A DNA stretch of 64,000 bases from Metridium senile (GCA_949775045.1 OX459101.1:383501-447500), one strand, 5' to 3'; counted from the first letter of the stretch, positions 1 through 13,664 are shown. Numbers and translations are program-made. The notes: generated by a model from the letters alone, not told the origin.

Positions 1-2
1 AT

Positions 3-398
3 GTGAGGGTATGTCACCCTAATGCCGATTCGTATCGTAACCTTGAACCACAACAAATTTACAAACTTCATGAAAATGAGAAGAAGAACCAATACGCAAG
101 CCGAGTCCTAGATATAGAACATGGAACATTTACACCTCTAGTATTCACGACATCAGGAGGAATGGGCAAAGAATGTCAATTATACCACAGTAGATTAGCT
201 GAGTTGATTGCTATTAAGAAAGGAGAACAATATGCTAAAACAATTTCATGGATTCGTGCAAGAATATCATTTGCACTCCTAAGATCTTCACTTATTTGCT
301 TAAGAGGATCAAGACAGACCAAACGACATGCTTCGTATGACCTTATAAACAATGACATTGATATTGATGCAGCCCAAGGAGCCATCAGATCTTACTAA
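3..398 (+). pseudogene. C-terminal fragment of a non-LTR retrotransposon protein
   Basis: An open frame enters from the left edge and stops at 396-398, giving 131 residues of a C-terminal region. It contains a block around [14 protein letters not shown], then a helical stretch ending in LICLRGSR. I associate this kind of tail with the ends of reverse-transcriptase proteins of repeated elements in cnidarian genomes; that is memory of the family, not a search. The coding end is followed by an AT-rich 3' untranslated stretch and an (ATT)n run, a common way for LINEs to end, so I read 1-724 as the 3' end of one plus-strand insertion. The rest of the element lies outside the window. A host exon is possible but unlikely. 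Confidence 0.55.
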
Positions 399-630
399 AT
401 ATTTTTATTTTTTATAATATATATTTTTCTATTCAACAATAACTATAATTTTTTCTATTTGATACATGTAAATAATTTAGTAACTTTTTTTAGTATTCGA
501 TTTTATAAATTTCAAACATTATACACAAACAATTGTTAATGTCATTAATATATTTTTTTTTAAATTATATCATGTTGTAAATTTTTATATATTTTAATTA
601 TTGTGAAATAAAATTATTATTATTAAAAAA

Positions 631-724
<94 letters not shown>
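631..724. repeat. (ATT)n microsatellite, probable LINE tail
   Basis: An almost pure ATT run of about 94 bp directly follows the 3' region of the preceding retroelement fragment. Its position suggests it is the element's own 3' tail. Confidence 0.9.
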
Positions 725-725
<1 letters not shown>

Positions 726-929
726 TTTATTTTTCTATTATCTGTATACATATTTTGTTCTGGTGGAAGTTATTAAATAAATAAAATAAATAAATAATAA
801 AGCGACTTTTAATTTAATTGCCTGTAAAGATTTTAAGCGATTTGGAGTGAGGTTAAGCAAGTTATATCGCGGGCGCACGAAACCCCAACGGCTGAAGTTT
901 AAAATTCGTCTAGCCCACGTGCACTGAAG

Positions 930-2217
930 GTGCTGAATGAAGCTGACCAATATAAGTTCTTAGGTAAATATGAAAATTCTACACAACTAGAAGAGCAAGT
1001 ATATACAGACGCAAGTGAGGAATACACCAAACGTTTATCAGTTATCTGGACGAGTAACATCTCCGTACCACGAAAAATCAGAGCTACAAACACCTTTGCG
1101 TTGTCCCTGTTGCAATATCATATGTGGAAAGCAAACTGGCTGATCAACGACCTGAAAGAACTTGACAGAACAACTAGAGAAATAATACGAAGAAGCGGTG
1201 CTATTCACATCAGCGAGTCTATAAAGCTCTTATACCTATCAGAAAACCTAGGAGGTAGTGGCCTGAAGTCAGTAGAAGACACCTACAAACACACTAAGAT
1301 CAAAATGGCAAACTACATCAACAACTGCCATGACAAGAGAATTCAGTTAGTTAGTTAGCAAAAACAGGAAATCCTTATTTAAAGACGCAAGAAAATACGC
1401 AGCAGAATACAACTTAATCTGTGAATTCGAAGATACAAAAACAGTCCTTAAGGAGAACGAAGGAAAAATTACCAACGTAACCTCGCCAAGCCCTCGCACC
1501 ATAAAAAACGTTCTACGAGAAGCAGCACAAAAGAAATACAAAGATGAGATGAGAAAACAAACTTGGTTGGGTGCACTAACAACCAAAGAACTTGATAACC
1601 AAGACATGTCACCGAACGCAAATCAGATCTTTAGAACATGGAAAAACATCCCTGACGTAGTACTATAGTGTTAACAAGAGCATTAGGCAACAACTGCTGC
1701 CAACAAGAACTTATCAACAGATAAAACTACAAACACAAGTTCCAACTATCAAATGCAGAATGTGCGACTCACAAGTAGAAACAACATCCCATATACTAAG
1801 TGGATGCAGCAAGATTGCGCAAAGCCTTTATAAGGCACGGCACGATAGAATGCTTCGACCTATTTATCACCACCTACTACAAAAATATGACTTCCGAGAG
1901 AAAAACCGTGGTACCAACAGACAATACCAACAGCTGTGATGGAAAATACGAAAGCAAAGATCTTATGGGACACTCCTTTTCAATTAGAAAAAGCTCCTGA
2001 AAATGGAGCCAACAAAATTGATATAGCTGTACTGGATAAAGAAAACAACTTGTGGTTGCTAATGGAAGGGACCGTTTGCCAAGTTGGGAAGATTGAAGAA
2101 AAGACATCACTGAAGCAAGAGAAATACAACGACTTACGTAAAGGAATTAAGAACTTATATAAAGGCTATAAAGTTACCCAAATTAACAATGTATTTGACA
2201 GAACAATGAAATTGTAA
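930..2217 (+). pseudogene. Decayed non-LTR retrotransposon 3' half with restriction-like endonuclease domain
   Basis: Three consecutive frames together read like the C-terminal half of an R2/NeSL-type reverse transcriptase. At 930-1358 is the post-catalytic thumb region (KFLGKYE, then KIRATNTFALSLLQY and ELDRTTREI). At 1351-1668 is a basic linker. At 1754-1808 is a C-x2-C-x8-H-x4-C knuckle, and at about 1936-2217 a restriction-like nuclease segment (NKIDIAVLDKENNLW). In that segment the family's usual PD is replaced by ID, so the nuclease may be inactive. The frame changes at about 1345-1358, where TTAG is present three times in tandem, and again near 1668 and 1915. The polymerase core is absent. 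Elements of this clade often insert at specific sites, but no target can be seen here. Confidence 0.72.
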
Positions 2218-2403
2218 AATCATTCTATGCGTACACACACTAATAACATCAGGCCAATTGCAGTGTGTCCATTGTAAATAATAACAAAGCCTAGGTTAAG
2301 ATAACCCGCCTTTTTGTACAGATATACACCTTATAATTCTTAGAATTCATTCCGCAGTTTCACTAAGAGATACACTTGTAAACAAGTCAAAGTTAAAATA
2401 AAC

Positions 2404-2404
2404 G

Positions 2405-2482
<78 letters not shown>
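2404..2482. repeat. (AAT)n microsatellite shared by two LINE tails
   Basis: A ~79 bp AAT run lies between the 3' end of the plus-strand endonuclease-type element and the 3' end of the minus-strand LINE that begins at 2483. Either or both could have supplied it as a 3' tail. Confidence 0.9.
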
Positions 2483-2483
<1 letters not shown>

Positions 2484-3160
2484 GCACTTTATTTCAATAG
2501 GGTAACTAGAATTACACAAGTAATTTTCATCTAGGCCCTACATATATACATACATACATAAAAATTAAATAAAAAATATAAACAAGTAAATTAAAATGAT
2601 AAAAATATAAAACTAAATGCAGTTTTAAAATTTCTAAATTGAAAAAAAATACACGACCTAAGGTAATTCATGTTTCAAGCTTTTCTAAATGTAATTTGAA
2701 AAATTCCTAATTTGAAAAAAGTACAACCTAAGATAAGTTCATGCTTTCAAGCTTTTTGAAAGACATGTTTAAATAATTAGATTTGAAAGACGAGAGTGAT
2801 GTAGATGATTTTAGTATCAGGAAGTAAGTTCCATTCACTGGCATGGAGGCTAGGTAACTAAAAGTTCGCGATCCAGATTTTGAGTTCGTAAGTGGAAGCT
2901 TCAAGTTATTATTTGAACCACGAGTATTGATATTATATGAACTTTGTTAAAAGGTAGTAGAAGGTCTGTAATATAGGATGGCGCTAGTGCATTTAATGCC
3001 TTGTAGACGGTTGTGGCTCTTAGATATTGCAATTGTATACGGTATTCAATTGGTAGTCAGCCAAGTTTTAAAAATAGAGGTAGGGATGGGGCTTTGCATT
3101 TTTCATCTAAGATAAGTCGTGCTGCTCTTTTCTGCAGGCGATGAATTCTTTCGAGGTTTT

Positions 3161-3581
3161 TATTCTTTCTTAATGTTTAAATGTATAATTAACTCTGCAC
3201 CTGATTACCTCTTAAAGTTATTTAAATTGTTGTCGGATTCGACTCCTCATAATCTTAGAGGATCGAATTCAAAATTATATATCGAAAGATTTAATACTGA
3301 ATATGGCAAGAGAAGTATAACCTACAGGGGTGCTACATAATCTTCCTCACGCAGCTGGGGTTCAAGCTAATTTTAATTCTTTTAAAAAGGCTGTCCTGGC
3401 AGTCTCAACTAGCGAGCACTGACCTTACCTCTAGTCACTATTTTTAATAATGTAGTACTAATATATATTTTATAAAGTATAATTCTATTCTATTTTTGTT
3501 ATTATACACCACGACTATCATGTAAACCAGTTTTCTGTTGATATTTATCGTGTCTAAATAAAGATTGATTGATTGATTGAT
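3161..3581 (+). mobile_element. 5'-truncated LINE inserted into the minus-strand LINE
   Basis: The sequence codes on the plus strand for the extreme C-terminus of a different LINE protein: MFKCIINSAPDYL, then HNLRGSNSKLYIER, YGKRSITYRGA, and after a frameshift LPHAAGVQANFNSFKKAV. A short 3' region then ends in TAAATAAA(GATT)n at 3554-3581. Minus-strand LINE coding sequence resumes on both sides, so this is a later insertion into that element. I could not fix a clear target-site duplication. Confidence 0.75.
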
Positions 3582-4072
3582 CTTTAGATGTATTGCCGCA
3601 TACTATACAGCAATAATCCATTACTGATAGTATGAGGCAATAATAAAATGATCAAGTGATAGATGGTGTCTGATTCGTCTAAGAATACCAAGCTTTTGTG
3701 ATATAAGAGATCATCAGTAAGATATCTTCTTACTGATGCTATCAATGTGAGCAGACCAGCTTAGTGTGTTGTCTATTTGAACTCCCAGTAGTCGGTCCGA
3801 AGTAACTGTGTCTATGGCCATCTTTGAGATCTTTCGTGATGATCCAATAACCATTGATCTAGTTTTCTTCTTGATTAGCAACATTTTGTTTTCTGTGTTC
3901 CAATGGACTATAGGTTGTATTTCTGCATTAAGTTGTTCTTCAACATCATGGAGTGTTGCACCAGATGTGTATTATGTTGCATCGTCCGCAAACTGAAACA
4001 AAAACAAAAACAAAACAAAACCGTAGTGACTGAAAACGGAGTGAAATCGTCGAAATCCTGACTGATGGTTGG

Positions 4073-4543
4073 TCAGTAAATCATTGATCGTGTGAAGTAG
4101 TATAGTTCATTATATACATGTCGTTCCAGTACTTTAGATAACAAAGGAAGAACAGAAATAGGTCGATAACAGTTTCTGTCAGTGCGATCGCACTTCCATC
4201 GATTCGGAACTGAAGAGGCTGAAATTGACATGTTAATGATTCTGGCAACATGTGGTGCGATGACAGGGTCAGCACATCTTAGCCGTTTGGCATTAAAGTT
4301 ATCAATACCAGTAGCCGTGTCCAACTTGAGTTTAAGTAGCTGTTTTTCAACAAAGTCAGCAGTAGTCAATGGGATGTTCAATTGACCATTTATTGAGTGA
4401 TTTGATTTAATTAATTCTTCAAACTTCGAAAAGCAAGAGTCAGTTTCTGGTTCTTTGATTTTGAATTCAGCTGTCAGGTTTGCAAAATAGTTCGAAAACG
4501 ATTCAGCAATCTTTCGAGGATGTTTAACCTCAACACCATTCAT
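4073..4543 (-). pseudogene. Reverse transcriptase fragment of the minus-strand LINE
   Basis: The longest surviving frame of the LINE is 156 residues. It starts just before the RT domain (VKHPRKIAESFSNYF) and runs through a GIDNFNAKRL block and the RPISVLPLLSKVLERHVY block, which are typical of CR1/Jockey-group reverse transcriptases. The frame continues upstream of the ATG to about 4580, so that methionine is probably internal. The catalytic YADD-type motif is not in this frame; it lies further along in the decayed part near 3990. Confidence 0.8.
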
Positions 4544-4605
4544 TTTTATAGATTTTAGGGTAACGGACTTTTTGTTGCGGCTTATATAGATCCTTGCTTT
4601 TTAAG

Positions 4606-5640
4606 ATTTTAGAATTCGTACACAAGGATGTTATTCTACAGTAATATTTCCTTATCCACGCCTATAATCTTACAGCTCAAAGCCAAGCACTTCTTTAACC
4701 ATTAGGTTCGTTCAAGGCTCGTACAGAAGATGATGAATATTAATTTGGTTGGCGGTTGGCGTTCATTTTCGTTTCCAGAGCACCTCGGTCGAAAGATGGC
4801 GCGCGCGCTCTGTTGACGTTGTCACAACAATTCTGGCTTACGGTTTTAGGGTTTCCCAGAGCCTACGATCTGCCAGAAAGCTGAGTAGGGTCTGGATACG
4901 AGAATGGCCTTTCTGCAATTGAAAAAGGGACTGGGTACAAGTGTAGAAATACTAATGTAATCACGAAACAAACAACAACACATGAAAGACCACACTAAAG
5001 TTTTAAGGTTGACACAGGAGCCGATTACTCCTGGTTTTGAAAAGAAGCATTGTTGTTAATCTTATGGGGGACCACAAAACTCAGTAGTTGGTGGGGATTT
5101 TTCGCCATTATCACCCTAAGTGGGACCAAAACACTGATTTCAAACCCTAAAAGAGACGACGAGGACCCCCGCCCCCTTTAATAATTTGGTAAGGGAATAA
5201 GATGCTTTCATTGTCTTTCGTATTTCGATATCTCGTATAAATTTTTGGGAAGTTCTTATTCCCAGAGGTTTTGAATTGGGTGGAAACGTGCCTAGCAACG
5301 CGTTAGCCGATTTCGTCCGTGATTGCAGATCATAAGAAGATACCGCCGAGTGATTTCAATGACATCTGTATGTAATATATACAATATTCGCGATATACAA
5401 CGGCGTGTCGAAGACGAATATTGTATAGTACTTACCAACGTTAGTTCTTTCATATTCAGTTACTAAAATTCTCAAGATGAAAATAAATCTGGCCGAGAAA
5501 ATTCGAGTTGAAACTTATGTAAATCATGACGAAATCTATATGAGATTTAGAGTACTCGTCGATCACGGACGTGATTTCTTTTTGAAACATTCTCATTAAT
5601 TATTCCTGAATTTTTTAATTTTACCCCTCCTTAGCAATAG
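4606..5640. other. Intergenic, no gene seen
   Basis: No coding signal is visible. A stretch at about 5240-5312 is homologous, in inverse orientation, to a segment repeated three times in the A/B/C array (for example 19832-19905). A short dyad around ACAATATTCG occurs near 5380-5430. Confidence 0.6.
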
Positions 5641-5772
5641 TGCTAAACATTTGTACCGTTCTCTTGGTAACAAAACAACATAACATTGTACGTGCCGTTA
5701 CTACGTGCCGTTACTAGGTAAAATCAACAACAAAACAAACAGTCATCTGTTGATCAAAGTAAATATTATTCG

Positions 5773-5786
5773 GTTGCTAAGGCCGC
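5773..5786. promoter_or_regulatory. X-box-like motif upstream of zinc-finger gene copy 1
   Basis: GTTGCTAAGGCCGC lies about 110 bp upstream of the first ATG. It resembles the imperfect palindrome bound by RFX factors, but its second half is a poor match. The same motif is present in inverse orientation upstream of copy 2 (about 15607-15620). Confidence 0.3.
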
Positions 5787-5896
5787 CTAGTGACGATAAA
5801 GTATAAAGCTGAGCATAATCTTGTAAATATGTGTTCTTCTTTGGATAAACAAACCATCTCTCAGAGAATATTCAGCTACTAGTCTCTGCAAGCGTA

Positions 5897-7793
<1,897 letters not shown>

Positions 7794-8011
7794 TGAATAG
7801 AGTTTGTTTGATGTGTTGTTCTCTCTCATGTCACGAGGGTTTTTCTCCGGGTTATCCGGTTTTCCTCCCTCCGCCAAAATCAACGTGTGAGCAGAGTTGT
7901 GTGTTGTAAATATGGAATGTAGTGGTAGTGAGTGTGAGTGAATCTCACGGAAGAGCCCCGACGGGGAGTGATGGTTGTAAAAAAAATTTTTAACTAACCA
8001 ATCAGCAAACA

Positions 8012-8445
8012 AACCAACCAACTAGCCAACCAACCAACCAGCCAACCAACCAACCAACCAATCAACTAACAAACCAACCAACCAACCAACCAACCAACCA
8101 ACCAACCAACCAACCAACCAACCAACCAACCAACCAACCAACCAACCAACCAACCAACCAACCAACCAACCAACCAATCAACAAACCAACCAACTAACAA
8201 ACCAACAAACAAACCAACCAACTAACAAACCAACAAACAAACAAACCAACCAACTAACCAACTAACCAAACAACAAACCAACCAACTAACTAACCAACAA
8301 ACTAACCAATCAGCCAACCAACAAACAAACATTGATGGTAAAGCAACCAACCAACCAACCAACTTACCAACTAAGCAACCAACTAACTAACCAACCAACA
8401 AACCAACTAACCAACAAACAAACATTGATGGTAAACCAACAAACA
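8012..8445. repeat. (ACCA/ACAA)n satellite
   Basis: A 4-bp satellite of CCAA and variants covers about 430 bp, with short interruptions containing ACATTGATGGTAAA. Its inverse counterpart in the right arm (about 13665-13800, GGTT) is much shorter, showing rapid length change. Confidence 0.9.
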
Positions 8446-8982
8446 ATAACAACAACAAAACGATTCACGTGCACAATTTCCCTGACATAAATAGAATAGG
8501 AATTGCATAATAAACAATCATTTTTTTTACAATCATTTTTTTTTTAAATATTAACAGGTCAAGAATCAAAACAATGAGGACAAGCCAAGTCAAATGTTTG
8601 AGAAATGAGGATGGATAGAAGAGAGACACTTTAACTCGACCCCTGGTCACCAGGTTGTTTCAACAAATTGAGGAAGGGAATGGGTACAAGTGTAGAAATA
8701 TTAATGAAATAATTAAGTAAACTTTTAGAATGATTGGGTAAATACTAACTGATTTATGGGTTTCAAAAACAATGGTAAAAATAACAGAGAATCGAATGTA
8801 TGTTTTTTTAGGAAGTTGTTCCATATATTCTCTCTTATTTTTGCGGCTCTTAGAAGCTTGTCACTCAGTAAGTATTTATCCAAACATGCTCAAAGTCGGT
8901 AATAATACTAATATTTCTATGTGTGATGGGGATCATTTCATTTGATCCCAGTCCCCTCATGAGTTCTGCAAAGACCTATTAT

Positions 8983-9103
<121 letters not shown>

Positions 9104-9443
9104 GCATTTATTTATATATGATATATATTTACAGCTTTGCTGATGTGGTCGTGTTTTGAATTATATAAAACATTTTACACATCTTTAATACATTCGTTAG
9201 TTTTGTCATGCTAAGTTTAGCCTCTGCCAGTCTCTACCAACATCATACTTGTCTGCATTAGCATATATTGTTCATTAAGCGGTAATGGTTAAGCTGTAAA
9301 TTTACTTATAAGTTAAGATTAAACTATCTGTGTTGACCTGAAGTAATAAATGTGAATATGTTTTGTTAAACATAAAAATAATTTCCAAACGTATCGGCTT
9401 TGCAATTGCAGTTAATCTTATAAAATTCTGACGATATATTTAA

Positions 9444-10086
9444 AGCCCCTCTTGCATCCAAGATGCATTGCGCGCTTCGATGATCTTCTCACATACGGAA
9501 AATACCAATTTTTGTGTAGAATAGCAAAATCTTATAGAATCCGTTTCCATCGTTAGTTAAAAGAGTTAATTTTCATAATTTCTTTTTATAATCGTATAAT
9601 TTGATATCTAATTAAGCTTTCTGGGATAATATTTTAGTCGTTCCGGCCTTTTCTATACATATTTTTGATCTAAATGTCGACCCGACGTCGTTGAAGGCCT
9701 CGTCTTCCCGGGCGACCCAAGTCTAAGGATCAGAAGCTCTGTGTTTCACCTATTCAGGGAGAAAAAATCGCACTTGGCTTCGAAAGAACCACGGATAGCG
9801 TATTTATGGAAGTCCTACTGCATCGTGTCAACGTCCTGACCTTCTATAGTGATATCCATTGACGTTAATGTTTCGGATTCCATGCATAATATCATTTTTT
9901 AGTACACGAAACCACAAACACTTCGAAGTCTTCGAACTTGACAGCCTGAATCGAACAACGTGAAAAACCCGTGAGTAGCCCGTATTGCGGATCGGTTTTC
10001 TAACCAATTAGAAAGCGACTTTTAACAATAGATATTTTCAAAACATAAACAAACACCTGCAATGAACCTTGGATGCAAGAGGGCCT
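9444..10086. mobile_element. piggyBac-like MITE with TTAA flanks
   Basis: The ends are inverted repeats of about 28 bp: left AGCCCCTCTTGCATCCAAG, right the complement of AGGCCCTCTTGCATCCAAG. Each is directly flanked by TTAA (9440-9443 and 10087-10090). TTAA duplication is the hallmark of the piggyBac superfamily. The 643-bp element has no transposase frame, so it is non-autonomous. Confidence 0.75.
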
Positions 10087-10169
10087 TTAAGTAAAGATAA
10101 AGATATGTTATTTGAATTATTAGCTATTTCTTCCAAAAAGCTTATTTTGTTTAACATACGAGTTTCTAT

Positions 10170-10191
10170 GGTTGGTTGGTTGGTTGGTTGG

Positions 10192-10226
<35 letters not shown>

Positions 10227-10403
10227 GTTGCTTGGTTGCTTGGTTGCTTGGTTGGTTGCTTGGTTGGTTGCTTGGTTGCTTGGTTGGTTGCTTGGTTGGT
10301 TGGTTGGTTGGTTGGTTGGTTGGTTGGTTGGTTGGTTGGTTGGTTGGTTGGTTGGTTGGTTGGTTGGTTGGTTGGTTGGTTGGTTGGTTGGTTGGTTGGT
10401 TGG

Positions 10404-10434
<31 letters not shown>

Positions 10435-10491
10435 GTTGGTTGGTTGCTTGGTTGGTTGCTTGGTTGCTTGGTTGGTTGCTTGGTTGGTTGG
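10170..10491. repeat. (GGTT/GCTT)n satellite
   Basis: About 320 bp of TTGG and TTGC tetramers. A 4-bp unit without stops leaves long frames open on both strands, with Leu/Val/Gly/Trp or Asn/Gln/Pro/Thr repeats. I regard those frames as artefacts. Confidence 0.95.
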
Positions 10492-10537
10492 CAATTTTGT
10501 ATGTATGAAGTTTAATTGCATCTGCAATGCGCACTGG

Positions 10538-10740
10538 GCTGTTTATGAAATGTTTACACGGTACCGGTCAACGTTTTGACCGGCTTGGCTGAAAAATTGT
10601 CCTCGATTTTGCAGGTCGAACATTTGACCGGTTAGGCGTCCAAATTATTGCACGTTTAGCGCGGTCCCGTGTGAACGGAACCCCTAAGCGGATGTTTTTT
10701 TGACCAGTCAAAAATTATTCCGGTACCGTGTAAACGTAGC
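10538..10740. mobile_element. Short inverted-repeat element (MITE-like)
   Basis: GGCTGTTTATG...GTTTACACGGTACCGG at the left is matched by CCGGTACCGTGTAAACGTAGCC at the right, giving an inverted terminal repeat around TTTACACGGTACCGG. The ~200 bp interior is non-coding. I could not settle a target-site duplication. Confidence 0.55.
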
Positions 10741-10871
10741 CTTTGAAACACTGACAAAATTAACACGCTCAAAATTGCTGTACTCAAAGTATGCATTTTT
10801 TTATTATTTTTTTTTGCCACAAATATTTACAGTAAATGAATATGCATTTAGATCATATAGATACTCGTATA

Positions 10872-12130
10872 AGCAGAAGGGAGATTTGTATGAGCTTGCG
10901 CGAGTTTGTCGAACTTGTCCGATCACCATCAAAGATGGGTAATGTTTACGTTCTTTAATATCGTTTATCGTTGTTGTTTTCTTGCTTGGATAGCCGTAAA
11001 TTAGCATTATAGCTTTTTAGGTCTTCTTCTTCGACATGGAGAATATATTGCTGTGCCAATTAGATGTCAAGAAAACGAGATATCTTATTATATGTAACGC
11101 GAATAAACTCCTTTAACTACACAACATGACCGCTAACTCAGTGCATAAACAAAGACTTCGTGGTCATCTTTCTTTGACTCAGTGGATATTGCGACTCTGG
11201 ATATTTAAATTAAAGTTAATGCTTATGTGTAAAAGAAAACTAAAATAGGCACCGTTCCAATCGCTTTAATTATTTCTGCGGAAATTTTGCATGCAATCGC
11301 AGTCCCGTACAAGAAACTGCTAAAATGTTACTATTTCATAATCATTTATCTAAGTCTAAGTCTAAACTAACTTCCAAAAATTTTATTGCAAAAATGCTTA
11401 AGCCATTTTTCATTAAAAGATAATTTCACAATCTTGATTTTACAAAAAATAGGGAAATGTTATATTTTTGAAAATATTCATCGGTTACCACATCCATTAC
11501 TATATGTAACTGCAATGTTCTTATTTTTTATTTTTCAAAATGAATCGATGACTTTCATCGTTCTTTGCCTTAATAAGTTTTACTGAAGGGTTAAAAAAAA
11601 AATTTAAAAATGAAAATTATATGTAGCAAAGAATGTAGTGAGATCGGTAAACGATTTATTCATTTTTTATTGAGTTGATTCTGGAACACATTACGCACTC
11701 ATTCACTCCCAATTTCATGATGATCTTTAAATGTTTTGGCTAACTTCCAAAAATATTATTTCAGAAAACATCAGTCAGTTGACTGTCCTTTCATGCCATA
11801 ATATTGATTTTAGTGGCAAAAATGGGGAAATGAGTCAAAGTAACAATTTTGTTATTGTGTTACAGCGCCTTTCGTACTATTACGTGACATCCGTGATGAG
11901 TACGCCATGACACCGTAATTAGTTGATATTGTGAAATTTTGATTGACTGCTGTGACCATGCATTTTGCACCTTGATAAACAATGGCTAATGTTTTTCTGA
12001 AATTATAACACTTTTTGACCAATCAAATTAAGAAAGTCACAGTAAACACTCAAGCGATTAGCAATTGCGGTCATGCGAAATTTAATAGTTCAGCGGTCTA
12101 GCGCATGCTCATACAAATCTCCCCTCTGCT
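10872..12130. mobile_element. Mutator-like non-autonomous element with 9-bp target duplication
   Basis: The termini AGCAGAAGGGAGATTTGTAT and the complement of the right end (AGCAGAGGGGAGATTTGTAT) form an inverted repeat of about 35 bp. The same 9 bp, ACTCGTATA, lies immediately outside both ends (10863-10871 and 12131-12139). A 9-bp duplication is typical of Mutator-like elements. The 1.26 kb interior has only short AT-rich frames, none resembling a transposase. Confidence 0.65.
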
Positions 12131-12151
12131 ACTCGTATACATATTAAGGTT

Positions 12152-12832
12152 ACAGTCAACCTTCGCGGGGTCTCGCGGGGTGTCTCCGTAAAAAAAATCA
12201 TTTGAGCGATGGATTAGAAATTATGTCAAAAAATTATATATCATTTTAATGCATTATAACCACAGAATATGCCTGTGTTTTTAAGAAATAGTTATGTATA
12301 AAGAGTTTTGATTTTTTTAAATTCAAAACGTCCGTATGTGTTTGAGCGAATTGATCTACATAATCGATCTGTATTGTCAACTTTTTTGCCTTATGTCAAT
12401 TAGTACACATGTGTCTCTAAAACTGTGTCAGGCTTTGTTGCATAACAGCATAGTTTTTGATCTACAGCAAAAAGTTTCAAATTTCACAAAAAAAATCGAA
12501 TTATCATCTTAAACTCTAAATTATTTCTAAACTAAGTAAAATATTGATAAAGCCTGACACAGTTTCAGAGACACATGTGTACTGATTGACATTAAGCAGA
12601 AAAGTTGGCAAGACAACTAAACGTTATGTAGATCAATTCGCTCAAACACAGACGGTCGTTTTGAGTTTAAAAATTCAAAACGTTTTATACATAAATATTT
12701 CTTAAAAACAAATTACACAGACATATTTTATAGTTATTGAGCTTTAAAATGATGTATAATACTTGATAATAACATCTAATGCAGCGCTCTAAGGATTTTT
12801 TTAAGGAGACGTCCCGCGAAGGTTGACTGTAA
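12152..12832. mobile_element. Long foldback element
   Basis: The left end GGTTACAGTCAACCTTCGCG is repeated inversely at 12809-12830. The similarity continues inward for about 300 bp, including a dyad around GACACATGTGTACT and AGCCTGACACAGTTT. The two arms are separated by only about 70 bp, so RNA or single-stranded DNA would form a near-full-length hairpin. Confidence 0.75.
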
Positions 12833-12994
12833 CCGTAAATAAAATAAACTTTTTGCAAAAATAAGAGAGACTGTATGGAACATCATTCTTAAAAGACCTA
12901 CTTTTGATTCTCTCTTATTTTTACGATTTTTTTGAAGCCCATAAATCAGTTAGTATTTGCCCAATCATTCTTAAATTTCATTTTTACTTATCAT

Positions 12995-13290
12995 ATTTTT
13001 GGTTCTCTATTTTGATAGGCAATCAAAAAAGATGTTCACATAGCAAGTTTGACCAAAATTCGTCCAATAGCAGCTGAGATATGGCCACTTGAACATATAA
13101 TTTCCCCATACAAATCACTGTATTTTCGGGTCTGTTCCAAACTATTGGAACAGAGCGGTAAATTACAGTAATTTGTATGGTAAAATTATATATTCAAGTG
13201 GCCATATCTTAGCTGCTATTTGACCGATTCTCGTCAAATTTGGCGTGTGAACGTCTTTGTTGATTTTCGATCTTAATTGACCAAAAATTG
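12995..13290. mobile_element. Foldback element
   Basis: Arms of about 130 bp around ATATGGCCACTTGAA (left) and TTCAAGTGGCCATAT (right) meet at a short loop with its own dyad, TCTGTTCCAA...TTGGAACAGA. There is no coding content. Confidence 0.7.
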
Positions 13291-13664
13291 TTAAAGCCAA
13301 AATATATTTTTTCATGACGTCACACTTAAAGACTCTATTAGATTTATATTTATACTTTTGTACTCAGTCCTTTCGTCAATTTGTTGAAACAACCTCGAGA
13401 CCAGGGGTTGAGTTAATATAGTCTCTCTCTCTTCTATCCATCCTCATTTCTTTAATATATAGAAACAAACATTTGACTTGGCTTGTCCTCATTGTTCTGA
13501 TTCTTGACCTGTTAATATTAAAAAAAAATTGTAAAATAAATGATCGGTTATTATGCAATTCCTATTCTATTTATATCAGGGAAATTGTGCACGTAAACCG
13601 TTTTGTTGTTGTTATTGTTTGTTGGTTTACAATCAATGTTTCTTTGTTTGCTGATTTATTTGTT

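Larger units (their letters stand above)
2483..4605 (-). mobile_element. Minus-strand CR1/Jockey-like LINE, 5'-truncated and interrupted
   Basis: Read on the minus strand, this is a LINE that ends at 2483 in AAAGTGCT followed by the ATT tail. The 5' part of the reverse transcriptase is open at 4543-4073, with the NCYRPISVLPLLSKVLERHVY signature of fingers and palm. After a gap the catalytic FADDAT motif is read from about 3990 downward. The C-terminal region (RIHRLQKRAARLIL, then LPIEYRIQL and YKALNALAPSYI) lies at about 3155-2930. Stops and frameshifts are frequent, so the copy is dead. A second LINE is inserted near 3160-3581, between the GNTSK and ERIHRLQ parts of the protein. The 5' limit near 4605 is approximate. 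Confidence 0.8.

Noticed and set aside
8012..8445. CRISPR-like array
   Set aside because: The repeats are 4-bp satellite units with no spacers, in animal DNA.
10069..10579. Long overlapping frames of Gly/Trp/Leu/Val and Asn/Gln/Pro/Thr repeats
   Set aside because: They are produced by a GGTT tetramer satellite that has no stops in several frames on both strands.
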